Of a DNA stretch of 19,042 bases, positions 1-8,347 are shown one piece after another. The position numbers and the translations under genes were made by a program. Positions within the stretch are counted from its first letter, which is position 1. Every line of letters begins with the position of its first letter. The notes under the pieces were generated by a model. The model did not search any database. It had not been told where the DNA came from and saw only the letters and a list, made by a program, of their open reading frames with translations. Source of the DNA: Clostridia bacterium (GTDB lineage Bacteria; Bacillota; Clostridia; Oscillospirales; UBA644); assembly GCA_014872655.1 (NCBI GenBank), contig WHHJ01000037.1, forward strand, positions 1 to 19,042. Reading direction: 5' to 3'.

Positions 1-170
1 GCCATTTTTTTCCTAAAATTTCATAAAGGATAAAACAATCTATTATCTACATCATCATTATTTTTTTTACGATTAAACAGACCTTTTTATTTATTATTTT
101 TCGATTAAGAAAAGTTTCTTTTTATACCTCTTATCCAAAACTGCTACCATAAAGATTTTATGTTAAAAGC
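1..170. other. AT-rich stretch at window edge, no gene seen
   Basis: Very AT-rich sequence with many T runs and no convincing reading frame, ribosome site or RNA gene on either strand. It lies beyond the terminator of the ABC exporter operon. Any gene it belongs to would lie outside the window. Confidence 0.5.
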
Positions 171-204
171 AAAACTGCCTTTGCATTAAAGCAAAGGCAG
201 TTTT
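171..204 (-). terminator. Terminator of the ABC exporter operon
   Basis: Perfect inverted repeat: AAAACTGCCTTTGC, a 6-base loop (attaaa), then GCAAAGGCAGTTTT. The T run at the 3' side on the minus strand suits a Rho-independent terminator about 90 bases after the ABC gene stop at 293. The A/T runs on both sides mean it could also work on the plus strand. Confidence 0.85.
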
Positions 205-292
205 CTCATAAATACTATTGTATACACATTTTTATAATAGAATAAAAAGGTAAGTCAATAAAAACAAACAAAAATCACACTAAATGCATCCA

Positions 293-2182
293 TTATGATA
301 ATTCTAACTTTCCAGTATACAACTGATAGTAAGTACCACGTTGAGCTATCAGATCTTCATGACTTCCGCGCTCGATAATGCGCCCATGTTCTAACACCAT
401 AATCGCATCACTATTTCGAATAGTAGAAAGACGATGCGCAATCACAAATACCGTTCGGCCCTTCATCAAATTATCCATTCCGCGCTGAACGATACTTTCG
501 GTCCGGGTATCAATACTGGAAGTTGCCTCATCCAGAATAAGAACCGGTGGATCTGCAACAGCTGCTCTGGCAATGGATAAAAGCTGTCTCTGTCCTTGAG
601 ATAATTCCTCACCATCTCCGCTGATTTCAGTTTGATATCCCTTAGGCAGCATTCGAATAAATTGATCTGCATGAGCCAGTTTAGCAGCTTCATACACTTC
701 TTCATCGGTTGCATCAATTCGCCCATACCGAATATTCTCCAATATCGTTCCGGTAAACAAGTGTGTATCCTGTAAAACAATACCTAACGAACGACGAAGA
801 TCTGCTTTTCTGATCTTATTGATGTTAATCCCGTCGTAACGAATTTTTCCATCCTGAACATCATAAAACCGATTGATTAGATTTGTAATCGTTGTTTTTC
901 CTGCACCTGTTGACCCGACAAAAGCTAACTTTTGTCCAGGTTTTGCGTACAACGTAATATTATGAAGAACCGGATGATCTGGATTATACCCGAAAGTCAT
1001 ATCTGAAAATCGAACATCACCTTTCAATTCCGTATAAGAAACAGATCCATCAGCCTGATGCGGGTGCTTCCAGGCCCACAATCCGGTACGCTGTTCACAT
1101 TCCTCTATCGTTCCGTCCGGCTTCTTACGGGCATTAACCAGCGTAACATATCCTTCGTCCACTTCCGGTTGTTCATCAATCATTTCAAAAATTCGTCCCG
1201 CGCCGGCCAAGGCCATGATAATCGAATTAAACTGCTGTGCCACCTGCATGAACGGTTGCGTAAAACTCTTGGTAAATTGTAAATAAGATGCCATCACGCC
1301 AAGTGTGATTCCACCAATGCCCATCACAGACAAAAAGCCACCCAGAATCGCCGTCAATACAAACTGCAAATTACCAATATTACCAATGACAGGCCCCATC
1401 ATATTGGCAAAAGAATTCGCTGTAGAAGAACTTTGATATAATTCTTCGTTGAGCTGATCGAACTCTTCTTCCGAAACGCGTTCATGATTAAAAATCTTAA
1501 TAACGCGTTGTCCATTCATCCGCTCCTCAACAAATCCGGTAACTTTAGCAAGATCAAACTGCTGCTGAACAAAATATTTTCCGCTATTTCCTCCAATTTT
1601 TCTTGCTACTGCAAATAAAACAAAAATCATAATGACCGCCAACACGGTCAACAGCGGACTTAACACTAACATAGTTATAAACGTAATCAAAATCGTAAGC
1701 GAACTCATCAATACCTGCGGAATGGATTGATTGATCATTTGACGCAATGTATCCGTATCATTTGTATATAAACTCATGATCGATCCGTTTGTATGCTCAT
1801 CAAAATATCGAATCGGCAATGTTTGCATATGTTCAAACATATCATCACGAACATGTTTTAAAACACCCTGCCCGATTTTAACCATTAGACGAGTATAAAT
1901 AAAAGTCGCTATAACTCCTAACAGAAAAATAATGCCAAGAACCGTCAATGCTTTGTATAACTCTCCGAAATTAGGCGCCTGCTGTCCGATTAGAGGAACA
2001 ATAAAATCATCCAATAAAAATTTTAATGAAAGAGAAACACAAACAGAGGCAGCGGAACTGAATAAAATACAAACAAAAACAACAACAAACGAAATCTTAT
2101 AATCCTTTGTTACATATTTTAGTAATCAACCGGCAGTCTTTAATACTTCTTTAGATACTTTAGGACGATTGGGTTTATTCAT
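293..2182 (-). pseudogene. ABC exporter half-transporter, canonical ATPase site, interrupted by in-frame TGA
   Basis: Second half of a heterodimeric type IV ABC exporter of the BmrCD/LmrCD/TM287-288 kind, expected to pump hydrophobic compounds across the membrane. Read from the ATG at 2182 (its first 8 bases overlap the stop of the upstream gene), the frame would give 629 residues, the usual family length. Codon 19 (2126-2128) is TGA, while the frame before and after it reads like the normal N-terminus and first membrane helix. The rest is intact: membrane domain, Walker A GSTGAGKTT (about 423-431), signature LSQGQ (527-531), Walker B VLILDE with the catalytic Glu (547-552) and H-loop AHR (about 582-584). 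The only in-frame restart after the TGA is a TTG at 2014 with no ribosome site; it would drop helix 1. Arg CGA to TGA is the simplest origin. Pseudogene, readthrough and sequencing error all remain possible. Confidence 0.85.
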
Positions 2183-3908
2183 TTTCCGCACCACCTTTCA
2201 TTTGAGACTCATAAACTTCACGATAGATCGTATTTGTTTTTAATAACTCTTCAGACGTTCCAACAGCATCGATCCGTCCGTCATCCATCACAATAATTTG
2301 ATCCGCATCCTCAACCGAAGAAACTCGTTGTGCAATAATAATTTTTGTTGTATCCGGAATCTCTTCCCGAAATGCTTTACGAATCAGCGCGTCGGTTTTA
2401 GTGTCTACAGCACTGGTTGAATCGTCTAAAATCAAAATTTTTGGTTTTTTCAGCAAAGCCCGCGCAATACACAAACGCTGCTTCTGGCCACCGGAAACAT
2501 TATTTCCTCCCTGAACAATTTTTGTATTATACCCGTCTGGAAATTCCTGTACAAATCCATCCGCTTGAGCTAAGCGACAAACACGCTGGACCTCTTCATC
2601 AGATGCATTTTCATCACCCCAGCGAATATTTTCATAAATCGTTCCGGAAAACAATACGTTTTTCTGTAAAACCATCGAAACCTGATCTCTTAACGCAGCC
2701 AATCCATACTTCCGAACATCAACCCCGCCTACTTTTACACTTCCCTTCGTCACATCGTATAAACGAGGAATCAACTGTACCAAAGTAGATTTTGCACTAC
2801 CGGTTGCACCAATAATGCCAATCGTTTGTCCGGAACGAATGTGCAAGTTGATATTTTTCAATGATAAAGGTCCGTCTTTGCCTGCATAACTGAAATCTAC
2901 ATTTTCAAAATCAATATCTCCATTAGTTACCGTTTGAATCGCATCGGGTTGATCCCGCAGTTCTGGGATCTCATCCAAGACTTCCTCTATGCGGTCTGCT
3001 GAGGCTCCGGCAATCATAATTAAAACAAAAACAAATGAAACCATCATCAAAGAACTTAAAATCTGAATTGCATAAATAATAACACTTGTCAGTTCTCCAG
3101 GTTGCATTGTCTGAAAAACAATACTTTGACCGCCGATAAAAACCATCAATAAAATAACTACATACATGGTAAACTGCATGACCGGAGAATTCCATGCAAC
3201 AATTTTTTCCGCTTTTGTAAATAGCTGATAGACAATTTTGGATATCCCATGAAACTTTTTAATCTCATAATCTTCCCGTACATATGCTTTTACAACACGA
3301 GCAGCATTTACATTTTCCTGTACCGTATTATTCAGTACATCATACTCATCAAAAACCTGAATAAAGTTAGGATGCGCTTTTTTTGCAATAAAAATTAGAA
3401 CGCCACCCAAAATCGGAATTGTCACCAATAATATAATGGCAATTGGAATATTGATCGTCATAGTCATAATTAAAGATAAAATAATCATAATCGGAGCACG
3501 AGCCAATAAACGAATGCTCATCATATACGCCATTTGTAAATTGGTAATATCCGTTGTCAATCTCGTAACCAATCCCGAAGTGGAAAAATGATCGATGTTA
3601 TGAAAAGAAAAAGTCTGAATCTTAAAAAAAATATCATGCCGAAGATTTTTCGCATACCCGGCACCTGCTCTGGCTGCATAAGTTCCGGCTTTTGCACCAA
3701 AAAATAAAGCAAGCATTGCCATTACAACAAGAATCAAACCCATTACAATGATATACTTTAAATTACCCTGCTGAATGCCAACATCTATAATTTTAGACAT
3801 TTGCAATGGAATAAACACTTCCATCAACACTTCCAAAACAACAAAAACAGGGGCTAATATAGATTCCCTTTTATATTCTCGAATAGATTTTAATAACTTT
3901 CTATTCAT
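2175..3908 (-). CDS. ABC exporter half-transporter, degenerate ATPase site
   Basis: 577-residue fusion of membrane domain and ATPase, the partner of the next gene. Hydrophobic helices lie at roughly 17-40, 53-75, 135-175 and 245-300. The ATPase domain runs from about 335 and shows Walker A GATGSAKST (367-375), signature VSGGQ (471-475) and Walker B ILILDD (491-496). The residue after the Walker B Asp is Asp instead of the catalytic Glu, and the switch His is Gln (AQR near 526-528). In heterodimeric exporters such as TM287/288 these substitutions mark the subunit with the non-hydrolysing ATP site. The start ATG overlaps the MarR stop as ATGA and has GAGGAG just upstream, so translation is probably coupled to the regulator. 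The substrate cannot be inferred, but a MarR-linked operon suggests drugs or toxic metabolites. Confidence 0.93.
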   Translation of the reverse strand: MNRKLLKSIREYKRESILAPVFVVLEVLMEVFIPLQMSKIIDVGIQQGNLKYIIVMGLILVVMAMLALFFGAKAGTYAARAGAGYAKNLRHDIFFKIQTFSFHNIDHFSTSGLVTRLTTDITNLQMAYMMSIRLLARAPIMIILSLIMTMTINIPIAIILLVTIPILGGVLIFIAKKAHPNFIQVFDEYDVLNNTVQENVNAARVVKAYVREDYEIKKFHGISKIVYQLFTKAEKIVAWNSPVMQFTMYVVILLMVFIGGQSIVFQTMQPGELTSVIIYAIQILSSLMMVSFVFVLIMIAGASADRIEEVLDEIPELRDQPDAIQTVTNGDIDFENVDFSYAGKDGPLSLKNINLHIRSGQTIGIIGATGSAKSTLVQLIPRLYDVTKGSVKVGGVDVRKYGLAALRDQVSMVLQKNVLFSGTIYENIRWGDENASDEEVQRVCRLAQADGFVQEFPDGYNTKIVQGGNNVSGGQKQRLCIARALLKKPKILILDDSTSAVDTKTDALIRKAFREEIPDTTKIIIAQRVSSVEDADQIIVMDDGRIDAVGTSEELLKTNTIYREVYESQMKGGAENE

Positions 3909-4405
3909 GTTTTACTCCTCTCTTTTTTGCTTGTTTGCAATGCTGCGTCCTCTGTTAAATTCCGTAAGATTTGCGCAAGAACCCTCTTACAAATTCGATA
4001 ATTTTCATTCGAAATGTTTTGTGCCATACAAGCCTCTGTACAAGCAATATCCTGTTGGATACGCTCTTGTAAAATCTTTGCTTTTTGCGTAGCAACAAGT
4101 TGTTTCAAACGACCGTCTGCAGCAACGCTCTTCCGTGTAATAAATCCTTTTTTTTCAAGTAACTGCAAGATACCGGTAACGGTGGAACGCCGAATTTGAA
4201 ATTCATCCTCAATATCTTTTTGATAAATTTCTTCTTTTAACGAACGAAGTAATATATAACGCAACACGTGTGTCTGCATATGGGTCAATCCATTTTCTGT
4301 TTCAAAATGATCTCCCCTGCGCTTCAATTGATTCGATACAATGTGCACCAATTTGCCCATATTGATATGTTCAAAGTCACATTCAAAAAAATCAGCTTCT
4401 GTCAC
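3905..4405 (-). CDS. MarR family transcriptional regulator
   Basis: 166-residue MarR-type protein, first gene of the exporter operon. The central part has the winged-helix pattern: MQTHVLRYILLRS, then IEDEFQIRRSTVTGILQLLEKKGFITRK as recognition helix and wing entry, then a basic wing (VAADGRLKQLVAT). Flanking helices would form the dimer. The start is a GTG preceded by GGAGGG; no better ATG is available. It is expected to repress its own operon and release DNA when a small ligand binds. The palindrome at 4431-4444, directly after the -10 box, is the likely operator. The last codons overlap the first ABC gene by 4 bases. Confidence 0.92.
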   Translation of the reverse strand: MTEADFFECDFEHINMGKLVHIVSNQLKRRGDHFETENGLTHMQTHVLRYILLRSLKEEIYQKDIEDEFQIRRSTVTGILQLLEKKGFITRKSVAADGRLKQLVATQKAKILQERIQQDIACTEACMAQNISNENYRICKRVLAQILRNLTEDAALQTSKKERSKT

Positions 4406-4430
4406 AGAATCCCTCCTTCAATTTTTAATT

Positions 4431-4474
4431 GTTAGGTTCCTAACTATTATAACAACTGTTTGCCTATTTGTCAA
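4431..4474 (-). promoter_or_regulatory. Promoter and putative MarR operator of the exporter operon
   Basis: On the minus strand a -35 TTGACA (4469-4474) and a -10 TATAAT (4446-4451) are separated by 17 bases, a consensus sigma-70-type promoter. Immediately downstream is GTTAGGAACCTAAC (4431-4444), two 6-base arms around a 2-base centre, sitting over the probable transcription start. This is where a MarR autorepressor would block transcription. The operator assignment is inference from position and symmetry. Confidence 0.85.
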
Positions 4475-4556
4475 CAGAAAAATAGCATTTTTTATCTATT
4501 TCGGAAACCTGATAAAAAACTATTTTTTATTTGCACTTTCCTCGTATATTTTTCAT

Positions 4557-4595
4557 AAAAAAGGATTCGCAGAATAGTAAAATTCTACGAATCCT
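4557..4595 (-). terminator. Terminator after prmA
   Basis: Inverted repeat of 14-base arms (4562-4575 and 4582-4595, one G-U type mismatch) with a 6-base loop, followed on the minus strand by six T. It lies about 30 bases after the prmA stop and separates that operon from the MarR operon promoter. Confidence 0.87.
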
Positions 4596-4627
4596 CTTAC
4601 CACAAATAAAAGCAAATATAACAGCGA

Positions 4628-5566
4628 TCATGCCTTCGCAACAATGCAAATCCAATCTCGTTTTTCCCGAATTTCAACAACCGACAACTTGTTTTTTCTT
4701 AAAGCCGTCAACACATCCTCTTTGCGAGGTCCAATGATCCCGGAAACAATAAAGTACGCATTCGGATTTAAATAAGCATGGATCAAATCGGACAACTGAA
4801 TAATCACATCGGCCACAATATTGGCTACGATAACATCAAACTTCCGCTCCTTTAAAACCGCAGACACCTGTGAAGTTGTATCCAGCAAATTTCCCGCATA
4901 CGTCTCCATATGCTCTTTTACATGATTTTTTTCTGCGTTCTCCAATGCAACCCTTGTCGCATTTGGGTCAATGTCTACAGCAACAACATGTTCCGCTCCG
5001 CACAATAAAGCCGTAACAGCTAAAATGCCGCTTCCGCACCCCACATCCAACACTTGCATTCCAGGCTGTACATATTGCTGCAAAGTTTCGATACACAAAG
5101 AAGTAGTCTCATGTGAACCTGATCCAAACGCCATTCCCGGATTTAAAATCAGAGGAATCCGCCCCTCTTTATTGTCATATGTTTCCCATTCAGGAATCAC
5201 GACAATCCGGTCACCAATTGGCAAAGGCTTATAATATTGTTTCCAGCTGTTTGCATAATCCTCTTCATCAATCGTCTTTTGTTCAATTTGATACGTCACT
5301 TTTTCTGAACTTAAACGTTCTTCCAAAAAGGCACGACAAGCCTCCAGATCCGAATTTTCATCAATATAAATGTGAACAACGGCCTTCGTCGGATCTTTTT
5401 GAAGCAATTCTTCGTCAACCAGCCCAACTTGCTGAACGATCTCATTCTCCATCAAATCCGTATAATCTTCAATATACAATCCGCCAAAATTCAAAACAGA
5501 AGCAACATCTGTCACGGTTTGAACATCTTTGGATGAAATCGACAAGATAATTTCACGATAATGCAT
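4628..5566 (-). CDS. prmA: Ribosomal protein L11 methyltransferase
   Basis: 312-residue class I methyltransferase that trimethylates ribosomal protein L11 in the cytoplasm using S-adenosylmethionine. The N-terminal part (1-120) is the L11-binding domain, with the typical WKQYYKPLPIGDRIVVIPEW block. The conserved NPGMAFGSGSHETT block follows, then the SAM motif VLDVGCGSGILAV, the acidic VDIDPNA ribose-binding turn and VANIVADVI (the NILA-type motif). I chose the ATG at 5566 because GGAAGGAG lies just upstream and the length then matches the family; an open extension back to 5689 has no support. It overlaps the glycosylase gene by 14 bases and is the last gene of its operon. Confidence 0.95.
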   Translation of the reverse strand: MHYREIILSISSKDVQTVTDVASVLNFGGLYIEDYTDLMENEIVQQVGLVDEELLQKDPTKAVVHIYIDENSDLEACRAFLEERLSSEKVTYQIEQKTIDEEDYANSWKQYYKPLPIGDRIVVIPEWETYDNKEGRIPLILNPGMAFGSGSHETTSLCIETLQQYVQPGMQVLDVGCGSGILAVTALLCGAEHVVAVDIDPNATRVALENAEKNHVKEHMETYAGNLLDTTSQVSAVLKERKFDVIVANIVADVIIQLSDLIHAYLNPNAYFIVSGIIGPRKEDVLTALRKNKLSVVEIREKRDWICIVAKA

Positions 5567-6071
5567 ATTCTTCTCCTTCCAATACTTTTCTAATTTTGCA
5601 ATATTCATTAAACAATGTTTCATAATGAACGGCGCAATTGGCCGGGCTGGGAGAGGGTAAATAAATGCAATCCTGTCCGGTCTGAGCACGACAATATTTT
5701 AAATAATACCGCTGAGCCGTTTTTCCTGTTACAAAAATAGTCCGAACTTGTGACGTACTTAAAACAATTGACAAATCATTAGGTTTTGCATTGCGAATGC
5801 TGCTGTCACTTGCCCCTGCAATCTCACAGCTGGCCAGAACATCCCACAATGCAATATGATGTCGTTTTAAAAAATCTTTGCGAACTGAGATTTCTGTTTC
5901 AAATGGTTCCTCAAACACATCATATAATAAACGCCAAAACCGATTTTGTGGATGCATATAATAAAACTGTTTTTCCCTTGATTTTGGAGATGGAATCGTT
6001 CCTAAAATTAAAACCCGAGAATCCACATCGTATTCCGGAGGGAAAACATGCTCTACATATCCGCTACTCAT
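5553..6071 (-). CDS. Hypoxanthine (deoxyinosine)-type DNA glycosylase, UDG superfamily
   Basis: 172-residue protein of the uracil-DNA glycosylase superfamily, closest in motif content to the family 6 hypoxanthine-DNA glycosylases. It would remove deaminated adenine (hypoxanthine) from DNA to start base-excision repair. Visible motifs are LILGTIPSPKSRE (motif 1, active-site loop), FYYMHPQNRFWRLL, ALWDVLASCEIAGASDSSI and the C-terminal LPSPSPAN loop that enters the minor groove. The start at 6071 overlaps the alaX stop by 8 bases (ATGAGTAG) and fits the family N-terminus; a frame back to 6122 is open but lies inside alaX. Substrate preference is from family resemblance only. Confidence 0.88.
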   Translation of the reverse strand: MSSGYVEHVFPPEYDVDSRVLILGTIPSPKSREKQFYYMHPQNRFWRLLYDVFEEPFETEISVRKDFLKRHHIALWDVLASCEIAGASDSSIRNAKPNDLSIVLSTSQVRTIFVTGKTAQRYYLKYCRAQTGQDCIYLPSPSPANCAVHYETLFNEYCKIRKVLEGEEYALS

Positions 6072-7218
6072 CCTGCACCCCGTCAAAAAATGCCTGAATC
6101 TGTTCTTGGCTGGCATCGACACTTCCCTGTATCATTTTTGCAGATCCTCCGCCCTTACCGTTTAGCGCACGATGATAAACCTTTGAAAACTCTCTCATAT
6201 CCGTATGTAAACTGCCGCAAACATATCGATATCCATCTCGGTCTGTACCGCTAAAGGCAGCGCAAATGGCAGAATCTTCCATCCCCGCATTGACGATCAT
6301 GCGAAGTTCATCTCCGGAAAGCAACGGCTCAAAAACAATCTTATTTCTTGTTTGGCAGGGCGCCTGAACGGACAATTCCGCCACACGCTTTGCCAATTGG
6401 GCACGCCTTGCTTTTTGCGTTTCCAGTTCGGCCATTAACGTTTCGACTGCCTGCGACAGCTGATCCTGTTCTGCAGACAATAGAACAGATATCTTTTTTG
6501 AATGCTTACATTTCCGATTATAGTCGGCCAAAGCATCAAATCCGCAGCGTATAAAAATACGCGTTCCTTTTTTGTATCGCATAAAATCAAGAATCTTAAT
6601 CAATCCGATTTCACCAGTGCGGGATACGTGAGGTGCACAGCATGCGCAAGCATCGTAAGAATCAATCACAACCACTCGAACATTTTCTGTTAAATCCAAC
6701 TTGCTCCGAAACGTCATCTTGGCCAACTGCTCGGGCTGCGGACAAACCGTTGTCACGCTGACATTCCGAAAGACGGCTTCATTCGCCAAATACTCCACTT
6801 TAGTCAAATCTTCTTCAGATAACTCTCCGTTAACGTCCAATGTTACTTCAGCATCCGATAAATGAAATCCTACATTATCCAAGCCGTATAAACGATGAAT
6901 TAAACCCGATACGATATGCTCACCTGTATGGTTTTGCATATTATGAAACCGACGCGTCCAGTCAATCTTCCCGTGAACCTTACCGCCAACGATTAACGGT
7001 TCTGCCAGATCATGAAAAACAATCCCGTCTCTTTCCGACACATACAAGACTTCTGTCTCACCAAGCACTCCAGCATCGCAGCTCTGCCCGCCTTCTTCAG
7101 GGAAAAAGGCGGTACGATCCAACTCCACACGAAAATGTCCGTCAACCGGTTCACAGGCAACAACCGTCGCATCAAATTCCCGGAGATGACTGTCCGCATC
7201 ATATAATTTTTCTGTCAT
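6064..7218 (-). CDS. Alanyl-tRNA editing protein, AlaX-L type with DHHA1 domain
   Basis: 384-residue free-standing editing enzyme that hydrolyses mischarged Ser- or Gly-tRNA(Ala). The N-terminal part resembles the AlaRS-like beta barrel (AFFPEEGGQSCDAG). The zinc/catalytic motifs are NHTGEHIVSG (HxxxH) and the later CACCAPHVSRTGEIG (CxxxH), as in the AlaRS editing domain. A helical, coiled-coil-like segment (about 245-285) leads to a C-terminal DHHA1 domain ending in NGKGGGSAKMIQGS, the glycine-rich tRNA-contact motif. GGAGG lies upstream of the ATG. It is first in a three-gene overlapping set with the DNA glycosylase and prmA. No clear promoter of its own is visible, so it may be transcribed by readthrough from ddh. 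Confidence 0.93.
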   Translation of the reverse strand: MTEKLYDADSHLREFDATVVACEPVDGHFRVELDRTAFFPEEGGQSCDAGVLGETEVLYVSERDGIVFHDLAEPLIVGGKVHGKIDWTRRFHNMQNHTGEHIVSGLIHRLYGLDNVGFHLSDAEVTLDVNGELSEEDLTKVEYLANEAVFRNVSVTTVCPQPEQLAKMTFRSKLDLTENVRVVVIDSYDACACCAPHVSRTGEIGLIKILDFMRYKKGTRIFIRCGFDALADYNRKCKHSKKISVLLSAEQDQLSQAVETLMAELETQKARRAQLAKRVAELSVQAPCQTRNKIVFEPLLSGDELRMIVNAGMEDSAICAAFSGTDRDGYRYVCGSLHTDMREFSKVYHRALNGKGGGSAKMIQGSVDASQEQIQAFFDGVQDE

Positions 7219-7243
7219 GTTATGCAGCCTCCGAACTTTGTAT

Positions 7244-7279
7244 CAAAAATGTGAGACTGCGCCTTGCGTACGCAGTCTC
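7244..7279 (-). terminator. Hairpin between ddh and alaX, weak terminator or attenuator
   Basis: Perfect 9-base stem GAGACTGCG (7253-7261) and CGCAGTCTC (7271-7279) around a 9-base loop, followed on the minus strand by ACATTTTTG. The T run is short and offset, so termination may be partial and let transcription continue into alaX. Confidence 0.7.
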
Positions 7280-7291
7280 TTCCATCTGCAA

Positions 7292-8176
7292 TTAAACTAA
7301 TCTACGGACAAGATCCTCGGGATCTCCTGCCAACAAATCAATCGGCGCAAGTTCTATCATCGTATAGCATCCAGGAGCCTGCCGTTTTACAGCACGCGCT
7401 GCCGCAACCAAAATCTGACCCGTCAGCGCAGGGTTATTGATAGCCATCGTAAATCCGATCCGCTGACTGTCCGTTGTTCCGGACACACCTTTGCGAACCA
7501 GTTCCACGCCGTGTCCCATGTCCTTTAGTGCATCGACACTATCAACCGCAATGACATGTGTCTCATCATGAACAAAGTAATCATCATTTTTAATCGCTGC
7601 CGCAACGGTATTAAAATCATATCCATCTTTCAATTCGATATAAACCATCCGGCGATGAATCCCGGTTCCCAAAGGAATCGTCATCGACAACGCATTTTTA
7701 ACGCCCTCAATCGCCTTTACCGCAACGGTATGTCCCATGCTCATACCCGGACCAAAATTTGTATAAGTAATTCCGCGAGGAGTCATTGCCTCCAAAATAG
7801 CACGAACCATTGAATCCGTCCCCGGATCCCATCCGGCAGACATGACACAAGCCACCTGGTGTGTTTTTGCAACCTGATCCAGGCGACGACGCACGTCACA
7901 AACTTGGGTATGAATATCAAAACTATCTACTGTACAAATTCCTTTTTCCAACAGCGAGGCAGCCAAGTCCGGAACAGTACGGCTGGGAGTACATAAAATC
8001 GCAACCTCAACATTTTCTAATTCTGCAATATCACGAACAACTTTAACCCCCTCTAATGCATCGGCCTGTAAACTGCTGCTTACCACGCCAACAATTTCAA
8101 AATCAGGGCTGGTTTTCAATGCCGACAACACGGCTTTGCCGATATTTCCATATCCATAAACACATGCTCGTATCAT
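7292..8176 (-). CDS. ddh: meso-Diaminopimelate D-dehydrogenase
   Basis: 294-residue NADPH-dependent enzyme that reductively aminates tetrahydrodipicolinate directly to meso-diaminopimelate, a one-step shortcut to lysine and cell-wall peptide precursor. The N-terminal Rossmann motif is YGYGNIGKAVL. Family blocks visible are LCTPSRTVPDLAASLL, the VDSFDIHTQV stretch, VMSAGWDPGTDSM, NFGPGMSMGHTVAVKAI, GTGIHRRMVYIEL and a C-terminal substrate-binding region. The ATG at 8176 aligns with the usual N-terminus; an ATG three codons upstream (8185) is also possible, and both lie in an AGG-containing ribosome-site region. It has its own promoter and a hairpin after it, so it is probably a single-gene unit. 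Confidence 0.93.
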   Translation of the reverse strand: MIRACVYGYGNIGKAVLSALKTSPDFEIVGVVSSSLQADALEGVKVVRDIAELENVEVAILCTPSRTVPDLAASLLEKGICTVDSFDIHTQVCDVRRRLDQVAKTHQVACVMSAGWDPGTDSMVRAILEAMTPRGITYTNFGPGMSMGHTVAVKAIEGVKNALSMTIPLGTGIHRRMVYIELKDGYDFNTVAAAIKNDDYFVHDETHVIAVDSVDALKDMGHGVELVRKGVSGTTDSQRIGFTMAINNPALTGQILVAAARAVKRQAPGCYTMIELAPIDLLAGDPEDLVRRLV

Positions 8177-8218
8177 ACCTATCATCCTATTCTTTTATAA
8201 ATTTATTTGTACTTATTT

Positions 8219-8248
8219 AGTATATCATAAACAGGTTATACTTGTCAA
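8219..8248 (-). promoter_or_regulatory. Promoter of ddh
   Basis: Minus-strand -35 TTGACA (8243-8248) and -10 TATACT (8219-8224), 18 bases apart, about 40 bases before the ddh start. No operator-like symmetry stands out. Confidence 0.75.
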
Positions 8249-8347
8249 TGCAGCATAAAAGATACTTCACAAGAATTTACATTAATAACTTATCAAAATA
8301 TTTACTTTCTTACCTTAAGACTGAAGGAAGTGCCTCATATAAAATAA

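Noticed and set aside
5567..5689. N-terminal extension of prmA
   Set aside because: The extension lies inside the glycosylase gene, does not resemble the family and has no ribosome site, whereas the ATG at 5566 has a strong one.
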